From Nematostella vectensis (lineage: Eukaryota > Cnidaria > Anthozoa > Actiniaria > Edwardsiidae), in assembly GCF_932526225.1 (NCBI RefSeq), contig NC_064037.1, forward strand, positions 15,314,601-15,376,600: a stretch of DNA of 62,000 nt. Reading direction: 5' to 3'. Under the pieces are notes generated by a model. The model was not told the origin of the DNA, did not search any database, and saw only the letters and a list, made by a program, of their open reading frames with translations. This document shows positions 10,740-23,121 of the stretch, piece after piece. Position numbers and translations under genes: made by a program. The first letter of the stretch is position 1, and each line of letters starts with the position of its first letter.

Positions 10740-11640
10740 TTCTGGAGTTGACAGGGTTAAAATGGTATGCCAGACATAACTAATTGATAAAAATTGATAA
10801 TCTAAAGGTAATTGATAAATATGATAATAATTTATATTAATTTAGTAAATTGTTTTCAACTCTTTTCAGCAATTGATATACTCATTCAAAGTTTCCCTTA
10901 CCAATTGATATCATTTACCCGATTGATTTGGCGCATTCTATCTATGAATCGAATCGATTTATAATATAAATGGAGCTCCAAACGGCCAAATCATTGCTTT
11001 TCTTCGCTTAATATTTTTAGAAATATTAAATATTATTATCAGGTTATATTTCTGTTTTAGACGACGTTAACGATTCCACAGATCACGGGTAGTTTTACTT
11101 TTAGTGACGTCATCGATGGCGTCACGTGACCATCTCATTACGCTCCACTCAACATACATGACACATACCGAGTTTGGTTGCCATACGATGTTTCTTTAAT
11201 GAAATATATATATTTTTGATAACGTCATGTGACGACTTATGGTGTGTATATTAGGGAAGATTTATAAAATACCCTGAGGGGTAGGGGTGGGGATATTAGA
11301 GGCGGGTGCTCCGAAAATTTGTACTACCTTAAAGGGGGACGCGAAAAAAAGGGCTCTCTAAGGAGGGCTCTCAATTTTCTTGATAATTCTTCTGAAATCT
11401 GGGGGTTGTTAAATGGTGGTGGTGGGGGGGGGGATTTTTTTTCACGAGGGGGGCTCTGAAGTTTTAAGCTGCCTGAGTTAACACCTGAGTAAACAGGAAA
11501 ATCTTCTTCTTCCCCTTTAAGGGTATCTAATGAACACTCCCTAAGGGAGAGTTTATTTCTACGATGTTGCAGAACTAATTAAAGGCACTTGCTAACTTGC
11601 TAATATATTATATTGACTTGTATTTCGAGTCAATATAATA
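10740..11640. other. AT-rich upstream region, no gene seen
   Basis: Runs of ATTGATAAA-type sequence, then G-rich and C-rich low-complexity sequence. An open frame at 11657-11908 (plus) is the same in copy 3, but only because the block is duplicated; no homology recognised. Confidence 0.5.
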
Positions 11641-11644
11641 TATT
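11602..11644. repeat. Perfect 17-bp inverted repeat (hairpin)
   Basis: AATATATTATATTGACT, a 9-nt loop, then its exact reverse complement. The same hairpin is at 51516-51558 in copy 3. Confidence 0.85.
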
Positions 11645-11983
11645 CTGGGTCCACTGTTGCCGTATCCAGTACAACAAAACAGAGAGTTTTTCGCTGCTCG
11701 ATACATCCCTACGCACTACTTAGGTACTCGCCATTGTCCAGCACAACAAAACAGCCGTGGAATTCGCTACTCGCTGCTAACACTTCCTACTGCTCTTGTA
11801 CAACACCAGGCAACCCGTAAGTCGCTCATACGTCTCGCTACTCGGATACTCGCTATGCACAAGAAAACAGAGCAAGGTACTCGCAAACGCTACCTGCTAG
11901 TCCATTAAAAACAATCAAAAGCTAATCGCAAACTTACAATACAACATCGCAAGCTATTCGCTATGTCCATACTTACAATACAA

Positions 11984-14900
11984 CACTGTTAGTTTCAGAG
12001 AGTAGTTTTAACTCCAAAAGGGGAGTAAAAAACTGAGGTACAAAATGACTCCCTTTTTGGAGTAATTTTTTACTCCCTTTTTTCTACTCTCTCAAGGGAG
12101 TAGATTTTACCCCTGTAGGGGAGTAACTAAAGGGAGTGATTTACTAGGTTGCTTGCTATTACTCCATTAAAGGAGTACAATTTACCCTCAAAATGGAGTT
12201 ATTTTTTACTCCTGTTTTTCCTACTCTCCCAGGGGAGTAGATTTTACCCATTTTAGGGGGTAGCTAAGTGGAGTAATTTACTAGGTTGCTTGTAGTTACT
12301 CCATTAAAAGAGTACAATTCACCCTCAAAATGGGAGTCAATATTTACTCCCTATTTTGTTATTTCCCCCTACTAATTGGGTAACTAAAGGGATGATTTCA
12401 ACCCCCTTCCCCCTGTTTTTACAAAATGGCCGTTTAAACTCCAGTTACTTCAGGGGTTAATACTGGAAAAATTAGAGTAATTTAGAAACACCAAGGAAAA
12501 GACGTTATTATGAATTTGACAAATCATTTAATTAAACAATTCACTTTAAAAAATAACAAAAATATAAGTTGAAAAAATGTTTGAAAAATAATAGTCATTT
12601 GACATAAGGTATCGAGGACAAAATTACTAACAAGTGTCCCAACATAACAAAGCTGAAACAAACATAACACAATATTATTTTTCTATAACAACTTTAACAG
12701 CTTTTGAACATTACCCTTTTTGGCGTCATTACGGTTTTCCAAAAGAACTTCCTCCTCCTCCATCTTTGTATATTCAGATAAGAAGCTAGAAACCTAATGC
12801 CTCTATATGCACCATTTAAATTCGAACCTGGTAGGCTAACCAACTACAGTAACATTAGATATTCAAAATAAATATCTAGACAAATTTTAGGCGCAAGACT
12901 GATTACTAGGTTTTTACTAAGCTAAGTTATTCAATTTTGTGCTTCAAGTAACAGTTTATAAAGCATAGGCGCTTTAGATGTAAGTACAGTGATTAGTGAA
13001 TAACTTAAGTTTACAAAGTTTTTATTCGTTTCTTGCGATTTACGCATTGATACATTCCTTATACCTCAAACTTCTTTCTTTTCTGGCTTTCAACTCGAGA
13101 ACATTTTACTATCTCTATCATAATGTCCTGCGAAGATAATAAGAGAAACACATAAGAAGGTAGTATTGCTTTGGAAGATAACAAAGAATCACAAAACATA
13201 TCAGTCTAGTTCGAGAAATCCGCTCACGAACGATGATTTGATGCTGAAGTTGGTCGCAAAAATCACATTTAGTATTGAACCTATCACATTATAAAGCCCA
13301 TTACACACTAACCTTTAACTTCAATCCATGTTCTGACATCAAATCCTTAAAAAAGGTGATATCGCGTAGAAAAGACGGGAATAAACGGCTATCTGTTTGG
13401 AGGTTATGATAATGGCTTTCGTTCGACCGTTATGATTTTGCGCCTTGGGCCCAAGCCCCTCTCGGCCACTAAAGCGAGGGACGCCCTGTACATTTTGGTT
13501 TTACGAGTCCTGGTGAGCCGTCTTCTATCTGCAAAGCGGGACTTCTTTTTTTATAATCTCAAGTAGCATTTCTATTAGAAACAATATATATTATTATATA
13601 ATGTTCAAATCGGATCTAAGAATTTTATACAATTATCACCCTACCTATCTTTCTTTTAAATGCAGTACTAATTATTCTGAGCGAATTTTGAAAGTACACC
13701 ACATAAAGATAATATATATGTTTATTTCTACACCATTGCAGCTATCATGGCTGAATTACAAGTGAGAGGTCGTCACACAGAAACTAACAATAGCGCACAG
13801 TCACAAAATCTCTAAACCTACAAGTTTTAGCTTGCGGTCCTATTATTTTCTCATTTCCTGATCTCAAATTATATCCATGTTGGACAGTTGTCATGTTATT
13901 AACCACAGATTTTAAGGGTTCAACAGTTTTAGCTCTTGCCATAAATTTCCGACATGCTTCATCCCTTCTCTCAGACAAAAATTGGAGAGACGTTGAGGCA
14001 AGGGCACTACTATAGCTCGTATATTCGTGCCTTAGAATGATTTTTAAAGCTCTTTTCTGTATAGACTCCAGGTGCTCAGATAGGTATTCCGGTAGAGCAG
14101 CCCACACCGGCGACGCATACTCATAACATAAAACTCATGTTCGAGTCCAAGCCTGTCTTTGATTACATTTCTTATTGTTGTAGTATAGCTGACAATATAT
14201 GCAAGTATGGTGAGGCCTGTTCTTGTATTGAAAATGTTCTTTTAGGATTTCCTAAGAGTTCCTAAATTGTAGAACTTCAAATCTTCCTAAGATTTTCTTA
14301 TTCAAATTATTTCAATTTTCTGGTCTACTGCTTATACTAGGAAATCCTAGGAATTTTTAGGAAGTTTAATCATATTTTGTTGTTTTGATCGAACTTAGGA
14401 AATCTTAGGAAACTCCTAGGCACAGGGTAGAGTTTTTTGTCTCAATACCAATAAATTATTATTTTTATCTTTTGTCTTATATAATAAAGACTATCGTTTT
14501 CCTTCTTAAAATCAGCTAATTCAGAGTAAAAAAACAACTCCCTCTATTTTATATGTTTGGAGTGGTTTGTTACTGCTCTAAAAATATACAGCTGGAGTAA
14601 AAACTACTCTTTCAACACGAGATGGCTGGAGTAGTTTTTACTCTTCAAAACCTACCCCCTAAAAGGAGTACTTTTTTACTCCATTTCTTGACCATCTGGA
14701 GTAAAAATAACTCTTTTCACTTCAGATAGTTGGAGTAGCTTTTACTCTGCTAAAATTACTCCCAGAAAAGAGTACTTTTTACTCCATTATTTGACCAACA
14801 AGAGTGAAAATTACTCTTTTTCTAATAAACATTCGATACTAATTCTCAGCAGAGTAAAACTTACTCCGTTAAGGGAGTAAACAAAAAAATTACTCCTCAG

Positions 14901-15017
14901 TGGAGTAGTTTCTACTCCAATAAAGGAGTTCAAATTACTCCTTTAAAAGTACTCCATCACAAAGAGTAGTTTTTACTCTCTGAGTGGAGTAAAAATAACT
15001 CCCTGAAACTAACAGTG
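11984..15017. mobile_element. 3.03-kb CACTG-ended transposon inserted in the 39-bp minisatellite
   Basis: Terminal inverted repeats: CACTGTTAGTTTCAGAGAGT at the left and, as reverse complement, CACTGTTAGTTTCAGGGAGT at the right. The empty site is visible in the minisatellite consensus (..AATACAACATAGC..), which gives a 2-bp AA duplication. Both subterminal regions (12000-12400 and 14520-15000) are packed with diverged GGAGTAAAA/TACTCC motifs in both orientations. No transposase ORF; a LINE fragment is nested inside. Terminal CAC, short target duplication and subterminal repeats suggest a non-autonomous EnSpm/CACTA (CMC) element, but the class is inferred. Copy 3 lacks it. Confidence 0.82.
13784..14122 (-). 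mobile_element. Non-LTR retrotransposon reverse transcriptase, C-terminal fragment
   Basis: The minus strand encodes EYASPVWAALPEYL then LESIQKRALKIIL and LSERRDEACRKFMAR, the typical thumb/C-terminal end of CR1/L2/Jockey-type LINE reverse transcriptases ('ACPVW...IESIQKRALRII...L..RR..LC.KF'). Only about 110 codons remain, so it is a 5'-truncated relic lying inside the CACTG element. Confidence 0.75.
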
Positions 15018-15422
15018 AACATAGCAAGCTACTTGCTATGTCCATACTTACAATACAACATCCAAACTACAATAATACAACATTTCAAATTGCACAACGT
15101 CAAGTTACTCGTTACTAGCTATGTGAATACTAAAATACAACAGCGCAAGGAACTCGCTATCGCTACTCGCTATTTGAATACTTAAATCACAACAGCGCAA
15201 GGAACTCGCTACTCGTAAAGGCTACTCGCTATGTAAACACTTAAACACGATAGCGCACAAAACTCGAAGCCCTTCATCTTCATAGCACAACACAACAGCA
15301 CAAGGAACTCGCTATCGCTACTCGCTATGTGAACAGGTGAACACTAAAACACAACAGCGCGCAAAACTCGAAGCCCGTCATCGCCATTTTACAACACAAC
15401 AATGCAAGTTACTCGTCACTCG

Positions 15423-16667
15423 TTAAGTCCAGTACCAGTGGTCTCTATGATAATGTTTCTTTAACTCGGAGTAAGGTACTTCATCTTTTTTTGTACTCTT
15501 GTCTGCCTGCCAGGGCAATTTTCGTCTGCTTTTGTTCAGCACCACAAAGGGTCGTTTCTCGATCCCGCACAACCCCTGTTTAATTTTGATGAATCCGTTG
15601 TTTCCCCACTTGTGTGACCAAGAGTTCTTTATAAGCCAGTAAGGCACGCCATTATCCGAGCCGTAGCCGATGAGAAGTACAGCGTGGTCTGTTTTGTTGC
15701 CTGGCAACCAACAAATGGTCGATATTGTTAGCAGCTTGCAGACAATGATAACCTTGAAATCTGAATGCAAAGATAACTCTTCCCAGCCTCCACATATCGA
15801 AAAAAAAGTCTTAGCAGCTTATCATATTTTCTTACATGTGCAGGATTTTTGGTCAGGTTGATATGCGAACGGCATGCTGGGAAAATTTTATGGAACGCAT
15901 TTTTAACATGGCGTCGTAAACATGTTGATGTGTTCCTAAATGGAAGAAGATTGAAATGAAATAATTGTAGGTTTTAGCAATTCTGCTTCCGGAATATCTT
16001 CGTTAGTTCGATTCAAAAATCAACAATGGCATCTTTGGACGCCATGTGGTCCCAGCATGCTGTTCGCGTATCACCTCGACCCAATCCCCCGCGCAACGTG
16101 AGATTGTTAATTAGTTTCACTGTGCCAGTACCCCGTTCAATGGTTTTTCCATCTCAACTTACTGCAGTGTTTGTCAGACATAATACCATCGCTGTAGAAC
16201 TTGAGAGACTTGGGGTTCGCGTTGATGGAGATGGTCGCCGGGCCGTGATAAGACAGAGCCTTTTTCAGCGCTATAGGGTTAAACCGCTTCACACGTCGAT
16301 AGCTCGTGATTCGAGCTCCAACAGTCAGGTTCGACGTTTTACAAAAGCCTTCCTTTAAAACAGAGAAACACAGAGTCGATTTAAACTATGGGTTGAGTTA
16401 CAAAGATGACTAATCAAAAACAAAAATAGTTCGCCTGGCTTGAGCTCTTTTTTTTGTCTTTTTCTCCAAGCTTAAGTCTCCTGGTTTACTTACCTGTCCC
16501 CGGTAGTGACCGTAACTTTTTGTCGTGGCAATGCCGAACTTCTTGACCCACGAGAACGCTTTCCAAGTCCAGCCACCTAAGCAACCGTTATTCCCATGAT
16601 ACACTCCGGGTGTAGACCACGTGCAGTCGAGTAGCTGCTGTTCTGCGAGATTCAACAGCTCACCTTT
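15423..16667 (-). pseudogene. Cysteine protease 3' fragment (last three exons), copy A
   Basis: Three exons encode the C-terminal half of a peptidase C1A domain. 16494-16667 (174 nt) has [15 protein letters not shown] and the [13 protein letters not shown] segment; 16163-16352 (190 nt) has [12 protein letters not shown] and [15 protein letters not shown]; 15423-15700 has [11 protein letters not shown] with the catalytic His and [17 protein letters not shown] with the catalytic Asn. Phases 0, 0 and 1 join in frame. The exon with the active-site Cys and everything 5' are missing: upstream sequence stops at about 17,998 in the intron minisatellite and changes to unrelated duplicon sequence. It cannot encode a complete enzyme, although the remaining exons are unbroken. 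Confidence 0.85.
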
Positions 16668-16867
16668 CTACGCGATATACGGGATGTTAGTACGTACGGG
16701 ATGTTAGTACATACAAGATTTTAGTACAAACGGGATGTTAGTACACGCGGGATGCGATATTCAACAGCTCACCTTTCTACGCGACATACGGGATTTTAGT
16801 ACATACGGGATTTTAGTACATATGGGATGTTAGAAAATACCGGATATTAGTATTAGTATTGTGGCTA
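16668..16867 (-). repeat. Acceptor-side minisatellite (17-bp unit), short copy
   Basis: About ten 17-bp units, many reading TACTAACATCCCGTATG on the minus strand, with one embedded copy of the exon start (about 16750-16785: acceptor TAG then AAAGGTGAGCTGTTGAAT). The expanded version is at 56349-56884. Confidence 0.85.
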
Positions 16868-17997
16868 TTATTGTTTTTGTTTTTGTTGACCTTAACCGAG
16901 CTGTTGTTGTTGTTGTCGGTGTTTTTGTTATGACTAATATTATTGTTATTGTTGTTGTTGACATACCTTAACAAAGCTGTTGTTGTTGTTGTCATCGGTG
17001 TTTTTATTATGGTGAATATTGTTATTGTTGTTGTTGAACTACCTTGACAAAGCTGTTGTTGTTGTTGTCATCGGTGTTTTTGTTATGGTGAATATTGTTA
17101 TTGTTGTTGTTGACCTACCTTGACAAAGCTGTTGTTGTTGTTGTCATCGGTGTTTTTATTATGGTGAATATTGTTATTGTTGTTGTTGTTGTTGTCATCG
17201 GTGTTTTTATTATGGTGAATGTTGTTATTGTTGTTGTTGACCTACCTTGACAAAGCTGTTGTTGTTGTCATCGGTGTTTTTATTATGGTGAAAATTGTTC
17301 TTGTTTTTGTTGACCTACCTTGACAAAGCTGTTGTTGTTGTTGTCATCGGTGTTTTTATTATGGTGAATATTGTTATTGTTGTTGTTGACCTACCTTGAC
17401 AAAGCTGTTGTTGTTGTTGTCATCGGTGTTTTTGTTATGGTGAATATTGTTATTGTTGTTGTTGACCTACCTTGACAAAGCTGTTGTTGTTGTTGTCATC
17501 GGTGTTTTTATTATGGTGAATATTGTTATTGTTGTTGTCGACCTACCTTGACAAAGCTGTTGTTGTTGTTGTCATCGGTGTTTTTATTATGGTGAATATT
17601 GTTATTGTTTTTGTTGACCTACCTTAACAAAGCAGTTGTTGTTGTTGTCATCGGTGTTTTTGTTATGGTGAATATTGTTATTGTTGTTGTTGACCTACCT
17701 TAACAAAGCTGTTGTTGTTGTTGTCATCGGTGTTTTTGTTATGGTGAATATTGTTATTGTTGTTGTTGACCTACCTTGACAAAGCTGTTGTTGTTGTTGT
17801 CATCGGTGTTTTTATTATGGTGAATATTGTTATTGTTGTTGTTGACCTACCTTAACAAAGCAGTTGTTGTTGTTGTCATCGGTGTTTTTGTTATGGTGAA
17901 TATTGTTATTGTTGTTGTTGACCTACCTTGACAAAGCTGTTGTTGTTGTTGTCATCGGTGTTTTTATTATGGTGAATATTGTTATTGTTGTTGTTGA
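16868..17997 (-). repeat. Donor-derived minisatellite (about 76-bp unit), truncated by duplication
   Basis: About 15 units containing runs of GTT. On the minus strand each unit has GTCAAG followed by GTAGGTCAACAA, the same 5' splice site as at the end of the active-site exon at 58805. It ends abruptly at about 17,997, where copy 2 of the duplicon starts. Confidence 0.9.
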
Positions 17998-18456
17998 CGC
18001 AAATGTTTGTAATTTTTTGATAAAATCAATGCGTATTTCTCGTTAATGAAAAGCAAAAGGTGTTATGGCGTGAAGACCCGAAGTTTGCTATTTGACCGCA
18101 ACTTTGGAAATACGGACGCGGAGGAGTGGGGCGAGAGGGGAGGGGGAAAGCTAATAAAGTTCCAGAAACCACGCTACCCCTGAACTTTTCAGAGACTCCC
18201 ATTTTCTGTTTTTTAAATATATATTTACGTACCTACTTGATACTAGTAGTATAGTTACCAGTCCTCGTCGCGCCTACAAGGCACATAAGGCCTCTCCAGC
18301 GTCGCCATCTTGCCCTGTCCATCGCTGCCACTCTCGCATTGTCCCATGACCTCCACACCACGACTTCATATTTGAAAGCCGGGGCACCATCTTCTTTCAC
18401 GATTTGTTTACGATGGTTTTAGTGTGGGATGTATATCTTTTTTTTTTATGCGTGAC

Positions 18457-18570
18457 TCTGTCCTCTAATAGATGCACATATGACGTCACAGAGTGCGAGG
18501 CGCAGTCGTGTTGCGTGACTGTTGTTCGTGACACGCCTTGACGTCTTCTGTGCATCTATTAGAGGATAGA
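18457..18570. repeat. Inverted-repeat element with TGACGTCA (copy 2)
   Basis: Same element as 3806-3921. Here both ends keep the fuller CTCTAATAGATGCACA form (right end as reverse complement). Confidence 0.65.
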
Positions 18571-19336
18571 CCCACAAAACAATGAGATCTATTTGTTTTA
18601 TACAACAATAAAAATGTATCTAAATTTGGATACGCGCGCGCATGCTGACACCAAGCGTGCGTGTGTCCTCTTATAACACATGGACTCCTTCACCAAACAA
18701 AGCACACAATTTACGAATATCGTTGTATAAATTGTAACAATTTAAAGGAAAAGTATGTGTTTTCAACATCGCTTGAGGACAATCAGTCTCGATCTTCAGA
18801 CGCCGCCATTTTAAATAGAAAGTCTCTTGAATTTTTTTGGAGGTGCACCGCTTTCTACCACTGTATCTCAGAATACGAACAAGGGGAAGTATCGGCTAGA
18901 ATAGACCCCCCCCCCCCCCCCCCTCCAAGAACTAATGGTGACCGCCCTCTCCCAAAACTTCTATAGGTTTCTGGTCTTCAGCAATAAACATAAGCAAAAC
19001 GGTGTAAACAGTTCTGTTATTTTTATTTAGACATAAATTTACATCAAGTAAGCTTATCGGCAGAGTAAAATCCACTAGTTACAGTGGTAAATATACTTGA
19101 CAGCGCCATAGCAGCATGCGCCGAAAAAGAAGAACACAAACAAAAAAGAAGAAAACGTAAACCAAGGGAACCACTTTTATTCAGACCAACTAAAATCATC
19201 CTAGAGTTATAATCTATGAAGTTATTTTCTCTTAGTAACTGCTACTGCCAGACTTATATAGAGTACAAAACACTGATGTGGTTGCCTCATCGTGAAATAC
19301 ACGCGATCAAACAAGACAATAACCTAAATACAATAA

Positions 19337-22107
19337 CTAAATACCGTATAGATAATATCGATCTGTAGCTATAACGAAATCCTCAACTTGACTGTCTACA
19401 CCCTGCTCGTATTGTTTGTAATTTAGGTATGGCGAGGGGAAAAAACCCTGCAAGGAACTATTAAACTTGAATCGAGAGAAGACTTCACGGCTGTGGAGAC
19501 ACACCGAGTGAGGCTTGAGGCATGTGTTGAGAATCGGGTCGTTCTCGTGGAACAGGTGGTTTAGCGACTGACTCCTCGCACATGCCTCAATTATAGCCCG
19601 CTTACCTTTCTCGCTGATGTTATTGTTGGTGATGATAAGAACCTGCAGGGATTTATTTTTAGCCACAGACCGGGCGAGCTCACACATTCCTTCGTCATCT
19701 ATACCAGCACAAGCTACGGACAGTTCCTCTAGATTTGTGTTTTTTGACAAAGCTTTAGCAATATCTCTGACACCAAGCACATCTATATTACAACGATCAA
19801 TACGTAGATATTTGAGCTTGCAACTGTTTTCTATAACTTTAGCAATAGCTTTTGCTCCTTTTGTACCTATAATGTTCCTTGACAAATCTAAATGCGTAAC
19901 ATTTTGAATGACTTTTGCTAAAGCCGAAACGCCGGTGGCACATATACAAGAATTTACTATTTCAATCTTATCGAGTGTTGTGTTTTGCAAAAGACCAGAA
20001 GCGATACCCTGTGCACCGGAATCACCAATATTACCATTAACTAGTAAAAGGCAAGTGATAGTAGTGTTGTGATTCAACATTTCACCCAATGCTCGTCCTG
20101 CTTCAGGCGTCATGTTATCACCTTTTATCCCGAGAGCTCGTACTGTTGTATTGACCATCAATGCTTTAGCAATACTTGCAACACCAGCATCCCCTAAATA
20201 CTCACCACCAATATAAACAACATTGAGACTAGTGTTATCCACTAAGACCTTGGCGAGCTCGCTTGCACATGCATCACCTAAGCTATTGAAATGAATGTGA
20301 ATTGCTGACAGTGTTGAGTTGTTCTTCAGAGATTTGAATAAACTCGTCCCCATCTCGTACTCGTGCTCATCATCTACGCCACCCCACAGACGGAGATACC
20401 GCAAAGATGTGTTACGTGATAGCACAGTAGCCATGGCTTCATCAAAATTTCCATCATAAAATGGGGACGAGACAAAAAAGATGCGTAGCTTTTGAACCGA
20501 TGAAGAAGCGGCTAACACTTCTGTTAACTGACCAGAACTATCTACACTATCAGCTATATACAGACAAAGATCACTAAGAGGACGCGAACCGCACACATAA
20601 CCAACTGTTTGCAGGCCCTCATCATGAGAGGAATCTTGAGATAACAAATACGACAGTCCTAACAGTGTGGAGGAACGAGTAGCCAAGACATGAACTCTAC
20701 ACGGTAAAAGCTGGTACACGTTTTTTAACAAATTGACAAATTCGCTTTCTACCTTTTTGCATTCCACTAGACACTGACACAGCAATTGGAGAGCGATAGA
20801 GTGAACATTAGCATCACATAGAGGAATACCTTGTGGTGGAAACTCAGGTACTTTCCGAGCAAGAGATTCAACAACATTCACTGCATCGCTACCCACCATC
20901 GCAGCGAGGTCATAACGATTAACGCATTCAAATAAACGCGTATCACCAATTAGTTCAGGTTCAACAACTCCTTGCCCAAGTCTGCTAGCTAAATAAACGG
21001 CACAGAAATAGTCCTGGAAAGACTTGTGAAAAAAGGAAAACATTTCAACTGGTCTTATCGCGCATTGAGGTTTTTGCCTTTTCAAAAACCCTACTCTTTT
21101 CAGGTCTTCTGATACTTTTGTCAGAGAAAAAGTGACAGCATTTTTTCTTAGATTTTCAAAAGCAACTTTACCGATTTCCAAGGTTAGCGTTTGAATATCG
21201 TGTTTGTCTAATTTTCTGTTTTCCTTCTCGAAATACCTCCTTATATGTGAGTATGCTACCTCGTCGTACAGTTCCCTCATAGTAATATTGTGGCTAAAGT
21301 CTTCACTCGTGTGGGCTTTAACACATTCTTGATAGCAAAGACAATACAGCGCTACTGTGAGGGGATTAGACAAGCTTAAATTTCTAATCGAGTTGGAAAA
21401 AAGTTGACTCTCTAAATCGGATGGGAAGAAATTACTAATGTAGTCATCTACATTACACAACCCCTTAATCTGCAGAATGTTACCCCCCACGAAGTGCCTG
21501 TACAGGGTCTTGTCTGGTCTGCTCGTAACAAGAATATAGCTAAGGGCTAACGCATTTCTGCTGATTACCTTATTTAAGCTTTCTTTGACGCTATTTGCCT
21601 GTAAGGGAATTTCATCTAAACCATCCAAAATAACCATTACCTTTCCCTGATTGTGCTTGATGTATTGAAAAATCACAAGCCTCTCTTTATCTGTGATCTC
21701 CTCAGGTAACAGCTGTTCTTGGATGGCTTGGAATATCCCCCCACCTTCATTTCCTTCCTTCATTTCACTGCACTTCAAGACGAGGAGTAACTCCACTTCT
21801 GGAAAGGTACTAGATCCAGACAAGACTCCTTTAGCCCAGTCTGAGGCCAATTTCTTGGTCAAGGTAGTCTTGCCGGCACCCGAGTCACCCTCCAAAAGCA
21901 CCTTGCACGCTTTCTTCACTTTCCCATCAACAACAAACATATTATTCATCTTCACTTCAAGATCAGTGTCTTTTCTAACGATCTTTGGCTCCGTGAACAT
22001 GCTGTCAAGGGAGAAGTCGTGCTCTTCAAGGTTTTCTAGGGGCTCTATCAGCGCCATTTCACCAGTCGTGTACTTTTCACACAGACACTCAATGAAGTGT
22101 GTGATAA
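19337..22107 (-). CDS. NLR gene 2: NACHT-LRR exon
   Basis: Same exon as in NLR gene 1, starting at the conserved CCCCATAG acceptor (22108). Walker A GDSGAGKTT, Walker B VMVILDGLDE, TSRP, the FFHKSFQDYFCA segment and the ribonuclease-inhibitor-type LRRs are all intact. It has four codons fewer than gene 1, mainly a loss before the LRRs (SVDSSGQLTEV versus SVDTAMAAVIPGQLTEV). The first ~390 residues differ from gene 1 at only a handful of sites (for example TDKERL for TVEQRL). Residues of about 395-630 differ much more. With exons 23122-23288, 23399-23462, 23580-23702 and 24873-25467 it predicts a 1,239-aa protein with no internal stop. Confidence 0.93.
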
Positions 22108-22525
22108 CTATGGGGAAAACAAAAATAATAAGATAACTCTTCAATAATATGTACATATTTCAAATAATGCTTGGTATGATATTAAGATATCATAGATTAT
22201 ATCCCACTGATGAATTTTCACGCGCGCTCATTGGTCAATACGAGTCACGTGCACATTGTCCTTGTATCTATTGTAATCTATTCAATAATTTTCTTGTTAA
22301 CCCATAAAAGATGAAAATAGAAACGGTTGGATATCGAGCATTATATCCCAGTAATGAATTTTCACGCGCGCTCATTGGTCAATACGAGTCACGTGCACAT
22401 TTTCACAGTTCTAATGAAAAAAAATTGTTGCATGGATTGTTATCTTTCGCGAATGGCAAAAATTCCAGTGCACATCAGCGCACGCAGAATACACTTTTCG
22501 CATTTCCAGTGTAGTCACTGGGATA

Positions 22526-22663
22526 TAAAATAAATAAACCCCTTCTTTGGCTCACTGTGATATCTTCGCTTCTTGGCCAACTGTTTATTTTTCGTACCAT
22601 TTCTCATCCTTGGACATTATCCGCCGAGATCACAGCCGCCAGAAGGGGTTTATTTACTAAATA
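22526..22663. repeat. Intronic foldback element, arm-deleted (NLR 2)
   Basis: Same structure and same inner-arm deletion as 8032-8172. Upstream on the plus axis, copy 2 also has a 146-bp-offset duplication of the segment ending ACGAGTCACGTGCACATT (22196-22258 and 22342-22402). Confidence 0.6.
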
Positions 22664-23121
22664 ATGGCAGACCTGGTAACATACAGATGGGAAATGGGTA
22701 ATCAGAATAATCTTGATTAAGGGATTGTTCATTAAATACACCAAGGGGGAGCGAAGATTTTTCCTCAAGACACCTAAAAATGTGAGAGCCCTTCTTTTAT
22801 TGTAAACATTTTTTTCGCTGGCCACCCCTTTCAGAACCCAAAAATTTTCAAAGCCCCCGCCCTTACGACATTAATAAACAAAAAAGTCTAGAAAATGAAG
22901 TTGCCCTCCTTTACCGAGTTGATGATCCAGTCAAGTTCATCATTACTATATTTTAGAGTCCGACATCTCTTCTTCACAACTTTTGGTTTCAGGCCTCGCC
23001 CTTATATAATTTTTTTTGTATGTAAAATCGTGTAAAATGGTGCAGGTTTTTTTTTAAAATCATTCCCCAATTCTATGTCAGCAAACAAATATATCATTTT
23101 TATGAATTTCATATATTGTAC

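Larger units (their letters stand above)
3361..17997. repeat. Segmental duplication copy 1 (about 14.6 kb)
   Basis: Collinear with 42246-58800 (copy 3) and, over its first half, with 17998-26580 (copy 2). It carries NLR gene 1, its 5' noncoding exon, the remains of a 39-bp minisatellite, a transposon insertion absent from copy 3, and the last three exons of the cysteine protease. It ends inside the protease intron minisatellite. Confidence 0.92.

Noticed and set aside
11657-11908. 83-codon frame identical at 51571
   Set aside because: Identity reflects the duplicon; no homology, and it continues into minisatellite-like sequence.
16026-16358. 110-codon plus-strand frame
   Set aside because: Antisense of the protease EGFC exon.
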